Origin: Plasmodium relictum
Taxonomy: Eukaryota; Apicomplexa; Aconoidasida; Haemosporida; Plasmodiidae
DNA: 64,000 nt
NCBI RefSeq assembly: GCF_900005765.1
Contig: NC_041688.1
Location: 963,341-1,027,340, forward strand
Direction: 5' to 3'
Of this stretch, positions 1-13,237 are shown piece after piece; the first letter of the stretch is position 1, and the number at the start of each line of letters is the position of its first letter. The position numbers were made by a program, and so were the translations under genes. The notes beneath the pieces are model-generated. The model saw nothing but the letters and a program-made list of their open reading frames with translations, was not told where the DNA came from and searched no databases.

Positions 1-504
1 TTAAAAATGTAAAAACAATAAGTTTACATTGTAAAAATAATTATCCACTTTTAAAAAAAAATTCAACAATAGATATAGAATTGGATCCATTTATAAAAGA
101 CAATGAGTACTTAAATTTATATCAAAATGTTTTAAGAAATATAAAAAAGAAAGAAAGTAGTATTATATTTTATTTAGCTGGTGTTGATATAAGTAAAGAT
201 GATGATTTAGGTTTGCTTCTAATAAGTGATGAAGGAATTTATAAAAGGGACTATTTAACTTATCAAATGGCAATAAAAAATGAAATTCCAATAGTTACAG
301 TATTATCAGGTGGATATAATGACTGTGAAGACATATTAACACAAAAACATCTTTTAACTTTTAAGTAAAAATAAAAAGAAAGAAATAAAAAAAAATCATG
401 TACATATTATATACAAAAATTAAAGAAACCTATAACTTATTTTTTTATATATATACATTTTTTATAGGGCAGCAAAAGATTCATGGAATTATATGAGTGA
501 TTAA
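1..504 (+). CDS. Histone deacetylase, class IV/bacterial type, C-terminal part (5' end outside window)
   Basis: This is the 3' end of a zinc-dependent deacetylase, which removes acetyl groups from lysines. The frame is open from the window edge, so the start and the His-rich N-terminal half are missing. Two hallmark segments are visible: YLAGVDISKDDDLG, whose Asp (codon 186-188) matches a zinc ligand, and SGGY, whose Tyr (codon 315-317) matches the catalytic tyrosine. The wording between them (LISDEGIYKRD, then PIVTVLSGGY) resembles HDAC11 and bacterial deacetylases more than class I or II enzymes. The exon ends at 364 (AA|GTAAAAA). An intron with a poly-T tract and TATAG acceptor leads to a last exon at 468-504 that restores the frame (AA+G) and adds KAAKDSWNYMSD before TAA. 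The gene converges on the zinc-finger giant downstream. Family call is confident; subclass is an inference. Confidence 0.82.
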
Positions 505-1098
505 AAAAAAATATATATATATAAATGTCCTTTTAATTTTTTTTTACTATAAATTATTTATATAGATTTTTACTTTTTTGATTACTGCTTTAAAACATGA
601 AAACAAGATATAAATTTCAAATTTTTACATGAATATCCTTAATATACTTAATTTTATTTTTCATTATAATTACTTTATGAATTGAAAAAAACCGGTTCTT
701 ATACACTCTAAGTTTAAAATCAAAAATCTATGTAAAATACTAAACAAAATATGACAAAAAAAAAAAAAAAAAAAAAATTTAATAATATATCAATTAATTT
801 TTTATTCATTAAAAAATAAAGAATAAAAATAAAAAAAATTTAGTGTAAATACATTTATTTATATATTTAAAATAAAACGGGTAAAAAAATATCTATATTT
901 TAAAAATTAAAAAAAATTTTTTTTTTTTTCTTTATGAAAGGAATTAGAGAAAAAAAAAAAAAAATTAAAACTTATCAACTACACATTATGAAAATATATC
1001 TTTAAAATATGTTTTATGATTTACTCAAAAAAAAAAAAAAAAATATGAATAATAAAATAAAATGAAGTAAAATACGTATATATAAATAAAATAAATAT
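505..1098. other. Convergent 3' intergenic region
   Basis: This spacer lies between the 3' ends of the deacetylase (+) and the zinc-finger giant (-). It is almost pure A/T with several poly(A) and poly(T) runs, for example around 757-780 and 907-930. One G/C-containing 8-bp palindrome, AACCGGTT, lies at about 690-697. No coding exon or RNA gene was seen. Terminators and poly(A) signals for both genes must lie here but cannot be singled out. Confidence 0.6.
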
Positions 1099-4000
1099 TT
1101 ATATTTTTTTATTTTTTTTGCTTTTAATTCTAGCACTTTGTCTACAATTCGTTTTCATAGATACAATTTTTTTTTTTTTTTTTTCTCTTATTACTTTTTT
1201 TAAAATATTTTTTTCTTTTTCACTTTTGAAATCTAATATCATATTTTCAGGAGGCATGTATATATTTTCATGAAATTTAACTCCAACATATTTATTCGAT
1301 TCTTTTTGTTGCTCATTAATTGCACACATTTTAATTTTCCTTTTAAATTTTGATATAATTTTTTTATGAAAATCCTCAATGTTATTTTTTATACGTTTAT
1401 CTATTTTATTGTTATTAGGAGTAAATTCATGTTCTTTGCTATTTTCTATCCTATTTTCAAGTAAAATTTCGTTAATTGGCTGTTGTTTAATTTTTAAATT
1501 TTCTTCGTAATTCACACATGAAAAAAGATTGTCTCCGCTTTCATTAGATGACAATTTATCAATGCTAAAAAGTGTTGAGAAAACCTTGTTCCTATTATTA
1601 TTTTTTCCATTATTTTTTTTATTTGTACTATTTCTTATTTGCTCATTTTTAATATGTTCCATTTGAATTTCATCATATGTTATTTTATTTGTATCAGCAA
1701 CTATTAACTTATCATTATCATCATATTCCAGTTTATTTTTATCGTTTCCCCATTCTATAATTTTATTATTATTATATTCTTCTTTACTTATTATATCATC
1801 ATTATTTATATTTGTTAATCCATTTAAAATTATATTGCTATTTATATTCTCATTTACTAATTTTTTATTTTTTATGTTAATTTTTTTTATATTAGCATTG
1901 GTCTCCTTTTTTTCGAGTGATTTTATTTTCGAAAAATTATTTTCTAAGTCATTGATATTTAAATTGTCGTATTGTGCATTTTTTTTTGAAGCAAGTATAT
2001 CTTCCTTGTTATTAAACTTAAGATCCTTATTTTCATTTTGTTCTTTATCTATCATTTTATTCACTACTTTTTCATATGTTTTCGTATTAATCTCATTTTT
2101 ATTTATTTTATTATTCTTTTCTCTAGTACTTTCTTTATTTTTCTCTACAATTCTTTTTTCATTAAATTTCTCGACTTTTTTTATTTCATTTTTTCCATTC
2201 TTTTTCTCTGTTTTTTTTTCGCAGTTTTTCTCAATTTTATTAATTTTTTTTACTTCTATTTCATTATATTTTTCATTCACTTCTATTATTCTTTCATTTT
2301 CAAATGTTTTATTAGAATTTTTTTCATCATTTTTATTTTTATCTTCATCCCTTATCATTTTTTCAATTTTTTCAATATTTCTGTTTTTTTCATCATTTTC
2401 ATTTTTCTCCTTTTCTTCAATTTTACTGCTTTTTTCTTCTTTCTCGTTTTCCTTTTTTTCTTTTTTTTCATTTTGATCATCAATGAAAACAGGGCCAATA
2501 TTTGCACCAAATTTTTCTATTTTAGATAATTCTATATCAAATTCCCTTATTTGAATTTCATCACAAAAAATGACTTTACTGCTTCTATTATTTTTGTTTT
2601 TTTTCTTACTTGTATCTGTGTCACATATTTTAGGAATATTTTGTTTTTTAGGAGTAGAAATATCGTGATTCTGAGAAGAATCATTTATAATAATATTATG
2701 ATTATCATTTAAACTTATGTCAATATCAACTTCAGATTCTAATTTTCTTAGTTTTGAATAATAATCACGACTATTTATAAATGGAGTATGTACTAAATTA
2801 GATGGAAGAGTTCTAGAAGGATCAGCACCTGAAGATTTATGTAATTTCAAGCAATGATCAATTACTAAATTATAATCATTAAAATAAACATGTAAACATA
2901 AAGGACAATGGTAATGAGGATCCTTAAACATTTTTTTTTTTTTTTTCATTTTTTTATTCATTTTTGTGTCCGTTTTTTCTTTTATATCATGTATTAATTT
3001 GCATGGGAAAATTATATAACCACCTAATGTTTTTCTATTTTGCCAATGCTCATTTAAATAATGTGCATAATTTTTAATGTAAGTATTTGGAGGATAGTAT
3101 TTTTTATCACATAATGGGCAATAAAATTTTTGCCATTCTGGTTTTCCATATATTAATCTTTGGTCTTCTAAAGAATGAAAGGCTTCGATTCTTAAAGGCA
3201 TAACAGGAGATTTATGCATTTCTTTATAAATATCTGTTATATAAGGAATGTCACTATTTAATTTTTCAGCTTCAACAATATGATTATTGTAATTTTCAGT
3301 AAAATTATTTTCATTTATATCAATTTTATTCAATATATTGTCGTTTAATTTATTTCTATTCAAATTAATTTCATCCAATTCACTTTTATCTTGTGAATTC
3401 AATTTATTTATATCTTCAATATGCAGATTACTGTCATCATTTTCATTTTGTATTAAATCTTCTTTCATCATTATTAATTCATTTATTATTTCTTTACTAA
3501 TAAGCTTTCCGTCATTTATTTTTTCAACAAGTATATCATCGTTAATAGTATTTTCATTTATTATTTTTTCTTTACTAATTATTTCTTTATTAATTATTCC
3601 ATTTTCATTTATCTTTTCAATGTTACTATTAGCCATATCTTCACTTGCAAATTCATCTTTATTATTTATTTTTTCTTCAATAATTTTTCCAACTAAAATA
3701 TCATCGTTTATTATACTTTTATCTATTATATCCTTGCTAATAATTTCTTCATTATTTATATTTTCTATATCTATATCATCATTAATTACTTTTCCATTTA
3801 TTTTCTTGAAAAGGTCATCTTTTGAATTATTTATGAATTTCTTTATATTCACTGGTAAAATATTTTTATCTATATTAGTTTCACTATAATATTCATTAAC
3901 TTTTGAACGTTTTTTTTTATTTTTTTCTTTATTTTCTAGGTATAATATCTTATGACTAGAAGATATACCACTATTTTTATCTAAAAATAAAAAATTAGAA

Positions 4001-7000
4001 ATTTGTTGTGTATCTTTGTCTGATATTTCATTCATGTAATCCATTTTTTCCCTAAAATTAAAATCATTATTTTTTTTTTTTGAATTACTGTTTTTTTTCT
4101 TGGATGAATTGTATGCATATTCTTTTTCACTTTTTTTTTTATTATCTTCTCTTCTTTTCTTGTTATTTTTTGAATATATTTTATGATCCTTTGAAGTGCT
4201 ATTTGTCATTTTATCCTTTTTGTTTAATGATTTTTTTTGAGAATAATATTTTTCTTTAATTATATCCACTTCATTTTCTTTCATTCCCTTTTCAGTAATA
4301 TTATATCCATTTACTTTTTCATCTTCATTTTCATTCAATTGATGTTTTTTAATCTCATTCAAATGATGTTTTTCAATTTCATGTATCTTTAAAATATTTT
4401 CATTTAATATATTCAGATTAATACAATTATATATATCCCCCTTTAGGTTATCATCAATCGATTTATTCAAATTTATTAACTCTTCACTATTTTTATTTTT
4501 ATATTGACAAAAATTATTGAACAAATTATTCTTTGTTTTCTTGTATAAATCTAAAAAAAAAGCAAAATAATAATTTTTCATAATATTATAATAAGTAAAA
4601 TTATTACAACTAAAGTATTTATTATTAGCATTATTATCATCGTAATAATCATTCACATAATCTTGTTTTATATCAAAATTTATATAACTGTTACTATTAT
4701 TTTTTATGTACTGTAATAAATTATAAAATGTATCAGAACTATCATTTTTTATATTACTGTTGTTAAAAGGAAAATTTTTATCATCCAGTGGTATTTTTTC
4801 TTTATTCGAATTATTACTGTTATTTAGATAATTAACTCCTCCATAAGAGCTTTGCAAACTATTTGTACTATTAATATAATTTTGAAGACTTAACTCTTTT
4901 TGTATATTAAAAAAATTATTCTCATAATTTATGTTATCCGCTTTATAATCAGTATTATTGTTATTTGAAAAAATATTTTTCTTTGATTCGTAACAATTCT
5001 TTAAATTATTAATATTTAAATTTTTTAATATATTATCATAAGGATAACTTAAAGAATAAGTAATATTTTCGTCTCCTTTTTTTTTTTCTCTTTTATTAAT
5101 GTTTTCTGTTTTAGATAAAAATTTTTCATTTAATTTATAATTTTCTAAATTTTTTAAGAGATTCCCACTTAATCCATTTTCTATGAAATCATTATGTATT
5201 TGATCATTAATATTATTATTATTATAAATATTATTATAATTATAATCATTGATGGAATCATTATTATTATTATTGATACATTCACAACTATTATTATCAT
5301 TATCATTATAATTTTCACTAAATTTCAAATTATTTACTTCATATTGATTATTTAATAGTTTACTAATAAAATTATCATAAAATTTCTTGTTTTCTTCATT
5401 GTTTAAATTGGATATATTCTGTATTAAATTTTTAATATGAGAAAAATTATATTCATTATTATTAAAAGCTTTTTTTTCATCACAAAAAATATCATCAATA
5501 CAATTTGATTTTAAATTATTATTTACATCGCTTTGATAATAATCTGTTAAAGTACTATCATTATTATTATTATTGTTATTATCGTTATTATTACTATTTA
5601 TACAAATAATACAATTGCATTTTTCTTTTTTTTCAAAATTAGAACTGTCATCATTAAAATTTATATTTTTGATAATACTTTTAGAATTACTATGTAAAGT
5701 TTTTTCTTTTAAAAAATCTTCGAATTCATTTATTTTAAGTCCATCATTATTTCTAACATTTTTTTTTAATGTTTCTTTATCAGTTTTAGTGATTGAATTT
5801 TTTGAAACATTTAATTTATTATTAAGAATATATTCAAATACCATGTTCTTTAACTTATTCTCTACAGCTTCAATATTATTATTACATGGATTGTAATCAT
5901 TATTATTATTATTATCATCATTATTGTTACTGGGATCTTTATTATAATCATTATAATTATTATAATCTTTATTACTATTATAATGATTACAGCTGGCACA
6001 ATCCTTATATTCATAATTATTATCATTAAGAGATCTATATTTTAATATATTTTTATCGTTACATATATGTTCTGTTTCATTTTTATCTATGTTTAAACTA
6101 AAATTTTTAAGTACATTATCTTTTGATGTATAATAATTGAAATCTTCATGTTTATCTTCTTCATCAAGCTTATTAGAGAAATAACTATTAATATATGTTT
6201 TCTCTATATCATTACTTGAACTATTTGAGAGAAATAAATTTTTATCAATTTTAAAATTTTCTTCATCATTTTTTGAAATAATATTTTCTTCTTTTTCTTC
6301 ATTATTAGAAATTAAAGAATTTATCAGGAAATTGAAATTGTGCTTATTTATATCATTATTTAATGAAAAAGTACTATCATTGGAGTTAGAAGAATATCTA
6401 GAATGTTTTTTCTTTTTATTACTACAATTATTTTCATCAAAATGAAAATTTAATTTATTATATAATGAATCATTAAAATCGGTTAATTTATTTAGATTTT
6501 CAGTATTCTTAACAGAATTGACAAAATAATTATCTAAAAACAAACTTTGTTCATTTTTAATTGAGTAATTTTTTAAATTATCGGAATTTTCTTTTTTTAA
6601 AATATTTTTATTATTGTAAATATGTTCAACAGATGAAATAAAATCTTCTATTTGTTTTTTATTTGGTAAAATAGGTTCTGAATTATTACTTAAATAATTT
6701 TCACTTAAATCTTCACTTCTGTTTGAATTATCTCCGTTTAAATTATATTCAAATGAGTTATTTAAAGTGCAATAATTTTTATTACTTTCATGTATATTTG
6801 ACTTTCTAGTATCAAATTTCGTGAAGTAATTATATTTTAAAATTTTTTTGTCATTCTCATGTTTTATCGAGTAATGAATATTATCATTATTCTTTATTTT
6901 ACTTAATTTATTATTTGCACAGTCATTTGATATGCTAAAAACATCATTTGAAAAATTTGAAAAACATGAATTAAATATTTTTCTTTTTTTACAGGACGAT

Positions 7001-10000
7001 AATTCTGTCATATTGCTCAAATGCTTTTCTGAAATGTTTTTATCCTTCGATTTTCGATTTAATAAGTTCTCATTATTTTTTTCTATATTCGGTTTATTAT
7101 TGTAAAAAAAATTTATATTTTTTTTTTTTTTTTCAAAACAAAAATTATTTTTGTTTTTTATTAAATCAGTAAAATTTTCATTTAGCAAATCATTTGAAGA
7201 AATTTCTTGAATATTATTTATTTTATCATAAGGTTTCATAATTAAATTCATAAATTTGTTATCATATATTTCATTTTTATTATTTTCATTAAATGGGTTG
7301 ATTTTTTTTTTTGCATGACTGAAAGAATTAAGTACATAATTTTTTGAATTTTTTTTTTTATTCGATTCGTGCATTATTTTGTTTTCAAAAATTTTTTTTT
7401 TTGAAAAACTTACATTTGTATGAAAATTATTAACACTATTAATATTTTTGTTATCGTGATTAGTGTCAGTTTTAAAATTTTTATTAAAATCTTGTGTTTT
7501 TCTCGATTCTGTTCCAATTTTTAAGGAATTTTCATTATTCATTTTATTATTAATTTTTTCTTTTAACAGTTCTTCTTCTTTATTTTTTATTAGAAACGAA
7601 TTTTCTATTTCATCTGTATTCATATTTTTATTTTTTATATCATATTTTGATTCCATTACATTATTTGTAATTTTTATAAGCATTTCATCTTTTTCATTCT
7701 CTTGTTTTTTTTTTAAAAATATATCTTCAGCCTTTGTACGCGAATAGTAAGCATTTTGATCATTTTTATTTATAATATATGTACAATAGTTTGCTTCTTC
7801 ATTTTTTTTACTTTCATTTGAATTAACTTCATAATATGATTTACAATTCGAATTATCTTCTAAGTTGTTATTTTCTTCCATTATTTTGTCTTGAATTGCA
7901 TGACATTTATATTTTTCATTTTCGACTTTATAATTTTCATTTTCTATTACATCTTCACATAAACCTTTATCATAATAGGATTTTTTAAGGTTTGAATTTT
8001 TTTCAACAGTATTATCATTATTTGTATTTAATTTTCTGTTTATAATTAAATTGTTATTTTTAATTGTGTTATCATGTAAACAATAACTTTTAATCAATGA
8101 ATTTAATTCTTTATTATTATTATTTTTTTTTTTGTCACAATCATGCTCTTCTAGTAGTACGTTATTACAATTTTCAATAGCAAAATCTCTATGATCATTC
8201 GAACTATTTTTATCTAAACTTTTATTATTTAAATTATTGAAATCATTGTATAAATTTAAAGAACATTTCACTGCATTCAAAAAAAAAAAAAAATAATACA
8301 TGTGTATTAATATATACATATATAAATATAAATAATTGTATGTAAAAATAAATGCACAAAATAATTATATAAATATATCTATAATTTAATGGAAATTTAT
8401 ATAATTAGAAAAAAATTATTTAATGAATTAATAAATAAATAAATAAATAAATATATATATATATATATAAAGAAGGAAAGAAGGAAAAAAAGAAATTAGA
8501 TACATACAAAAGAAAGTAAAAGTAAATATTTTGATATATTCTTATTATTACCATCCTTTACATTATTTTGTATTGAAACAATTTTATTTTTTTCTTTAAT
8601 TATTGTATCATTGGAAAAATCATTGAATACCATAAAATTAGAACTCTGATTTTTTTCATGTGCATTTATTTTTTTATTTTCAGCTCTATTTTTTATTATA
8701 TGCAATTTTTTTTTAAGTTGAATGCTTTGGCTTAAAATATTTCTAGTAAGAGAATTACTAGTAACTAATTCTTTTTTATTGCAAAGATTTTTTTTTATAT
8801 TTATATGAACTAGTCTTTCTTTATTTTTTCTTAAAGTATTTTTATTGGCTAATTTTTTTTTATTGATTTCATGTTCACTAATATGATTTAAAATTTTTAA
8901 ATCACTTGAACTATTAAATGGTTTTCTTAATGAAAAAAATTTATCTCCCTTTTTAATTTTTTCTTCAGGACTAATGTTATTTTTTTTTAAAGAATTATTA
9001 TTCACTAAATAGCATTTTTCTGAATTATCTATTAATTTTTTTTCTTTATCTTTTTGGCTATCTTCCTTTTCATGATTTTTATTATTATCATTATTATTAT
9101 TAGTGATATTATTATTATACAAATTACCCTGATTGTCATTTCCATTTTTTACTTCATTTTTCTTTATACCATTAATGTTTTTATATACAATGACTTCATC
9201 CTTTTTAAGATTCCTTTTGATACTATTAGATGTTCTATGATCATTGCTCATATTATCAATTTTACAAATAGCATATTCATTTTTATTTTTTTTTTCATTT
9301 AAGACATTTCCATTTATATATTTTAATTTATCATATCCATTGGGTTTTTCAATAGTTTTATTAATATTTCTATGCTTTATTTGTAAAAAATCATGTTTCT
9401 TCATCTTATTTTGATTAATAATATTATAATTATTGTCACTAATATTACCATTATGATTTATATCTCTTTTTTTTTTGTTAAAATTATTGTATTTAAATAA
9501 ATCGTTCTTATTTTCATTGAGTTTTCTTTTTTTTAACAATGAATGATTTTCCAATAATTTATTCGTTTTATTTTTTATAGTTGCTAAATTTTTTTTACTC
9601 TTATCTTTCTCATTAGATAAAATCATATTTTCATTCCTATCTCTATTTGTATCTTTTAAATTACTATTTATATGTGTGTTTGTATTAATTGCGTCGAAAC
9701 TCTTTCTTCTCATTTCTTCAAATGTTAATCCTTTTTTTACCTTTTCATGTTTCGAATTCATAATACTACTATAAATACTTAAAGATGTTGACTCTCTTTT
9801 TTTAGATAGACTGTTATTATTGGCATTATTAAATGACGAATTATTATCACATTTATTAATTTTTATTGAAATTCCTTTCTTACAATTCTCATCTTTTGAA
9901 AAATGTATATCATTATTAACTAAAAATTCATTGTTATGGAAATTTTCTGATATTATCATGCCTTTACTAAAATTCTTATCATTAGTTTGATCATAATTAG

Positions 10001-12152
10001 TATTTGTGTTATAGCTACTCATATATGTTTCCTTTATTTCATTATATGAAGAACCTTCCTCTAAATTATTATTATAATTATTTTTCTCATACATTTTATT
10101 ATTTTTATTTGAAACATTAATGTCATTAATCTCACAACAATTTTCATTTTTTATATTAGAAATATCAATATTTTCTAAATTGATGAAAGTAGTATTTTCC
10201 TGGTTTATATCTTGAAGAGTTGCATTAAAATTTCTATTTAAATCATTTTCACTTATAATAGATGTATTACATGAAAAATGTGAATAGTTTTTTCTCATAC
10301 TATTAGAATTATTTAAAAAATTACATGTAATTTTATTATCATAATTTTTTTTGTATATGGAATTTTTTTTATTAGTTGAATTATTGAAACTTTCTTTTGA
10401 GAAAAGACATAGAGATTTATCATTTCTATGATAATTACTATCACTGTTTATGTCTGAACCTTTTTTGTAGTCTTTTTTACTTGTATTTACACTATTTATA
10501 TCATTTTTGCTTTTATCATTAAGTTTATTCATTTTTAGTTCTTTTATTCTTTCTTTATGTATATTTACGTTATTATTCTTTATATTATTTAATTTTTTAT
10601 AAGTATAATTATCCTTTTTATTATCGAAACTTACTGAATTATCACATTCTCTACTATTATAATTATAATAGTTTTTTGTATTATTTTTATTATGTGCATA
10701 TTTTTTATTGATCTTCATATTGTTAGTATAAATAGGTAATTTGTTCACATTAGAAAATGAACTTTTGCAATTAATTTTTATTGTTTTATTCAAATAACTA
10801 TTATTCTTTTTAATAATTTCAATTTTATTAGTATTGTTATTATTATTAGAATTGTTTATTGAGCTAATTATATTGCTTTTTATTAAATATTCTTTCTTAT
10901 TATGAATCTTACTATTATTTGATATATATTCATTTGTATTTTTCTTTATTACTTCTATATCATATGAATTTTTTTCTTTTATATTTTTATAATTTAAATT
11001 TTTTGTATCATTAAAATTTTGTAAATTATTTTTATTATATAATTTTGGAAATATATTAGCATTATATGTTTCTTTATTATAACTATTTGAATTTATAAAA
11101 TTTTTATCTAATTTTTTATCTAAATAAATAATTTTAGAATTTTTACTTATGTTACATTCGTCTACTTTATTTATTATTTTATTGTTTTTATTTTTTTTTA
11201 TTATTATTTTATTACATATGTTTTCTTTATTCAAAAAATTATTGTCTTTATCTTTAAATTTCATATCTTCAAGAGTTAAAGTTGTTTTACTATCATTTTC
11301 AACTATCATTTCATTATTTGTATCGCTGTTAAAGACTATTTCATCACTATTGGAAATTGATTTATTTTTTTCTTCATTATTTACATTTATATTTTTTTTT
11401 TTTTTTAAGTTCTCAATTTCTTTTATTTTTTTTGTCTTTAATTCATTATTTATATAATATGTATTTTTCTCCTTTTCGTTTTTTAATTCAATTATATGTT
11501 TTTTTTTTTTATTTATTTCTTTATACTTTTGATTTTCTTCAACACCAGTTATTATATTATTATTATTATTATTTTCATTTTTAGTTAAGAGGTTTTTATT
11601 ATCTTCATAATTTTTTATTTCATCATTATCCAAAGTAATTAAATTAATTTTTTTTTCATTATTATCATTTTGAATGATTGGTTTCAAACGACTTTCAGAT
11701 AAATAGTAACTTCTTTTATTATTATATACAGAAGAATTTTTTTTTATGTTAAATATTTCTTTATCCTTTCTAACATCACTTTTTCTGTTATTAGAAGCAA
11801 TAAGACACGTTTGTTTTTTTTTAAAATTGGTATTAAACAATTCTTTATTTATTTTCTTTTCAATCCCTTTATTGTAATAATCTTTAATAGTTAATTTATC
11901 TATATTGCCATTAGTAATTAAATTCTTTTTATCTTTTGTATTCAACTGCTTTGAATAATTATTATCATTTATCTTATTATTTTTACTTAAAAAAAATGAT
12001 TTTCCATTATTCTTTTCTTTATTGCTAGATATTAATTTATAGTTACCCTTTAAATTATTTTCCAAAATTCCCTTTTTATTTTTTAATTCTAAATGACTAA
12101 ATTTACATATATTGTTTTTATTTTCAACTATTTTATTATCTCTTCTATTCAT
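1099..12152 (-). CDS. Giant Asn/Lys-rich protein with two C2H2 zinc fingers, probably two exons of one gene
   Basis: Two long minus-strand open frames, 12152 down to about 8500 (1218 codons) and 8319 down to 1099 (2406 codons), are separated by less than 200 bp of intron-like sequence. I read them as exon 1 (12152 to about 8552 or 8504) and exon 2 (8270 to 1099), about 3590 residues in all. The acceptor at 8271 (poly-T, then TGCAG) is excellent and requires phase 1. Most of the protein is Asn, Lys, Asp and Ser-rich disorder. The only clear fold is near residues 1734-1827 of the exon 2 frame: CPLC with His 1753 and 1758, and CPLC with His 1822 and 1827, followed by a conserved-looking stretch (SSGADPSRTLPSN). 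The C-terminus is strongly basic. Nucleic-acid or chromatin binding is plausible but not shown. It could also be two genes, but the gap is far too short for a normal Plasmodium intergenic region. Confidence 0.62.
8429..8470. repeat. (ATAA)n/(TA)n microsatellite in the putative intron
   Basis: A run of ATAA units passes into a TA run inside the proposed intron of the zinc-finger giant. It is simple-sequence DNA of the kind common in Plasmodium introns and supports a non-coding reading of this gap. Confidence 0.6.
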
Positions 12153-12209
12153 GTTACACTTTTTTTAAGGCATTTTGATATATCCTATTATAATTATCCT
12201 TTTGAATTT

Positions 12210-12272
<63 letters not shown>

Positions 12273-13237
12273 TCTTTTTATAATATTTATTTATTTTTTT
12301 TTATAATATATGCCTTCATATATATTTTATTTATTTTTTACAATTGTGCTATAATAATTTTTTTTATCTCTTTTTTTCTAGTTAATTTCATTATTAAAAA
12401 TTAATATATATATATATATATATATTTATGTGATATTATTTTAGAATTAAATAAGACAGAAATATAGACTTTAAATTTTCTCTTTTAGTTTTACAAAATA
12501 CTTCAAAAAAAAAAAAATTAAAATTATATTCAAGTTGCTCAAATGTAGGAAAAAAACAAAATTAATAAAAAAAAGTTTTATATTACATAGTTATTGTAAA
12601 TATTTAAAATTTATTTCCTAAAAATATAAGATATTCTGATTTTTTTTTTTTTTTTTTTTTGTTATACCAATATATTGTGTGCATAATATTTTTTTTTTTC
12701 TTTCTTAAAAATATATATTTTTTTTTAAAAAAGTAACATTATATTTTTCTATGTAATAAATAAAAAAAGTAAAGTTTAATATCCAATTTTTAATTAATCT
12801 AAGTAATATATTATGTTCAATATAAATAAACATTTGTATTATAATCAAACTTTTTTATCTTTTGGTTGTCTTATTTTATTTTTCTTTTTATTATCATATT
12901 AATTAAAATGTAATTATTTATACATTTTTTTAATAGTGTAAATACATACGAAAACATATTAGATTAACTAAAATGCTTATATTTACCTAAAATCTTAAAT
13001 TCATTACTTCTTTATATCAGTATTTAAGTTATGTCTTTTATTTTATTTTATTTTTTTTATAGTTGGACTCAAAAAAGTTGCACATTTTTAAAAAACATAT
13101 TAAAATAAAATATACTTCAAATATATAGATGAAATACTAATTATCCAAAAAAGGAGTTAACATTTCTTGATTTTTATCTGATTTTTTTTTTTTTTTTTTT
13201 GTTATCTTTTTCATAATATCTTAAAACTTTTATTAAA
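12153..13237. promoter_or_regulatory. Divergent upstream region with long TA tract
   Basis: This is the shared upstream region of the zinc-finger giant (-) and the small secretory gene (+). It holds an uninterrupted TA repeat (12216-12268), a shorter one near 12404-12425, and poly(T) tracts near 12642-12660 and 13180-13200. Both promoters should lie here. No defined transcription-factor motif could be assigned and no coding exon was seen. Confidence 0.5.
12216..12268. repeat. (TA)n tract
   Basis: A perfect alternating TA run of about 53 bp lies 64 bp upstream of the start codon of the zinc-finger giant. It probably falls in its 5' untranslated region or promoter. Confidence 0.9.

Noticed and set aside
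690-697. AACCGGTT palindrome as a regulatory site
   Set aside because: It is only 8 bp and lies between two gene 3' ends, so symmetry alone is weak evidence.
1835-2529. Plus-strand open frames of 213 and 163 codons
   Set aside because: They are antisense shadows of the Lys/Glu-rich zinc-finger giant and encode only Phe/Ile/Ser-rich sequence. The minus frame runs uninterrupted for over 7 kb.
3338-3889. Plus-strand 183-codon frame rich in Ile and Ser
   Set aside because: It is the complement of the Ile/Asn/Glu repeat region of the zinc-finger giant and has no independent features.
12093-12404. Plus-strand 103-codon frame with a Tyr-Ile repeat
   Set aside because: The YIYIYI stretch is simply the translated TA microsatellite, and the frame overlaps the start of the minus-strand gene.
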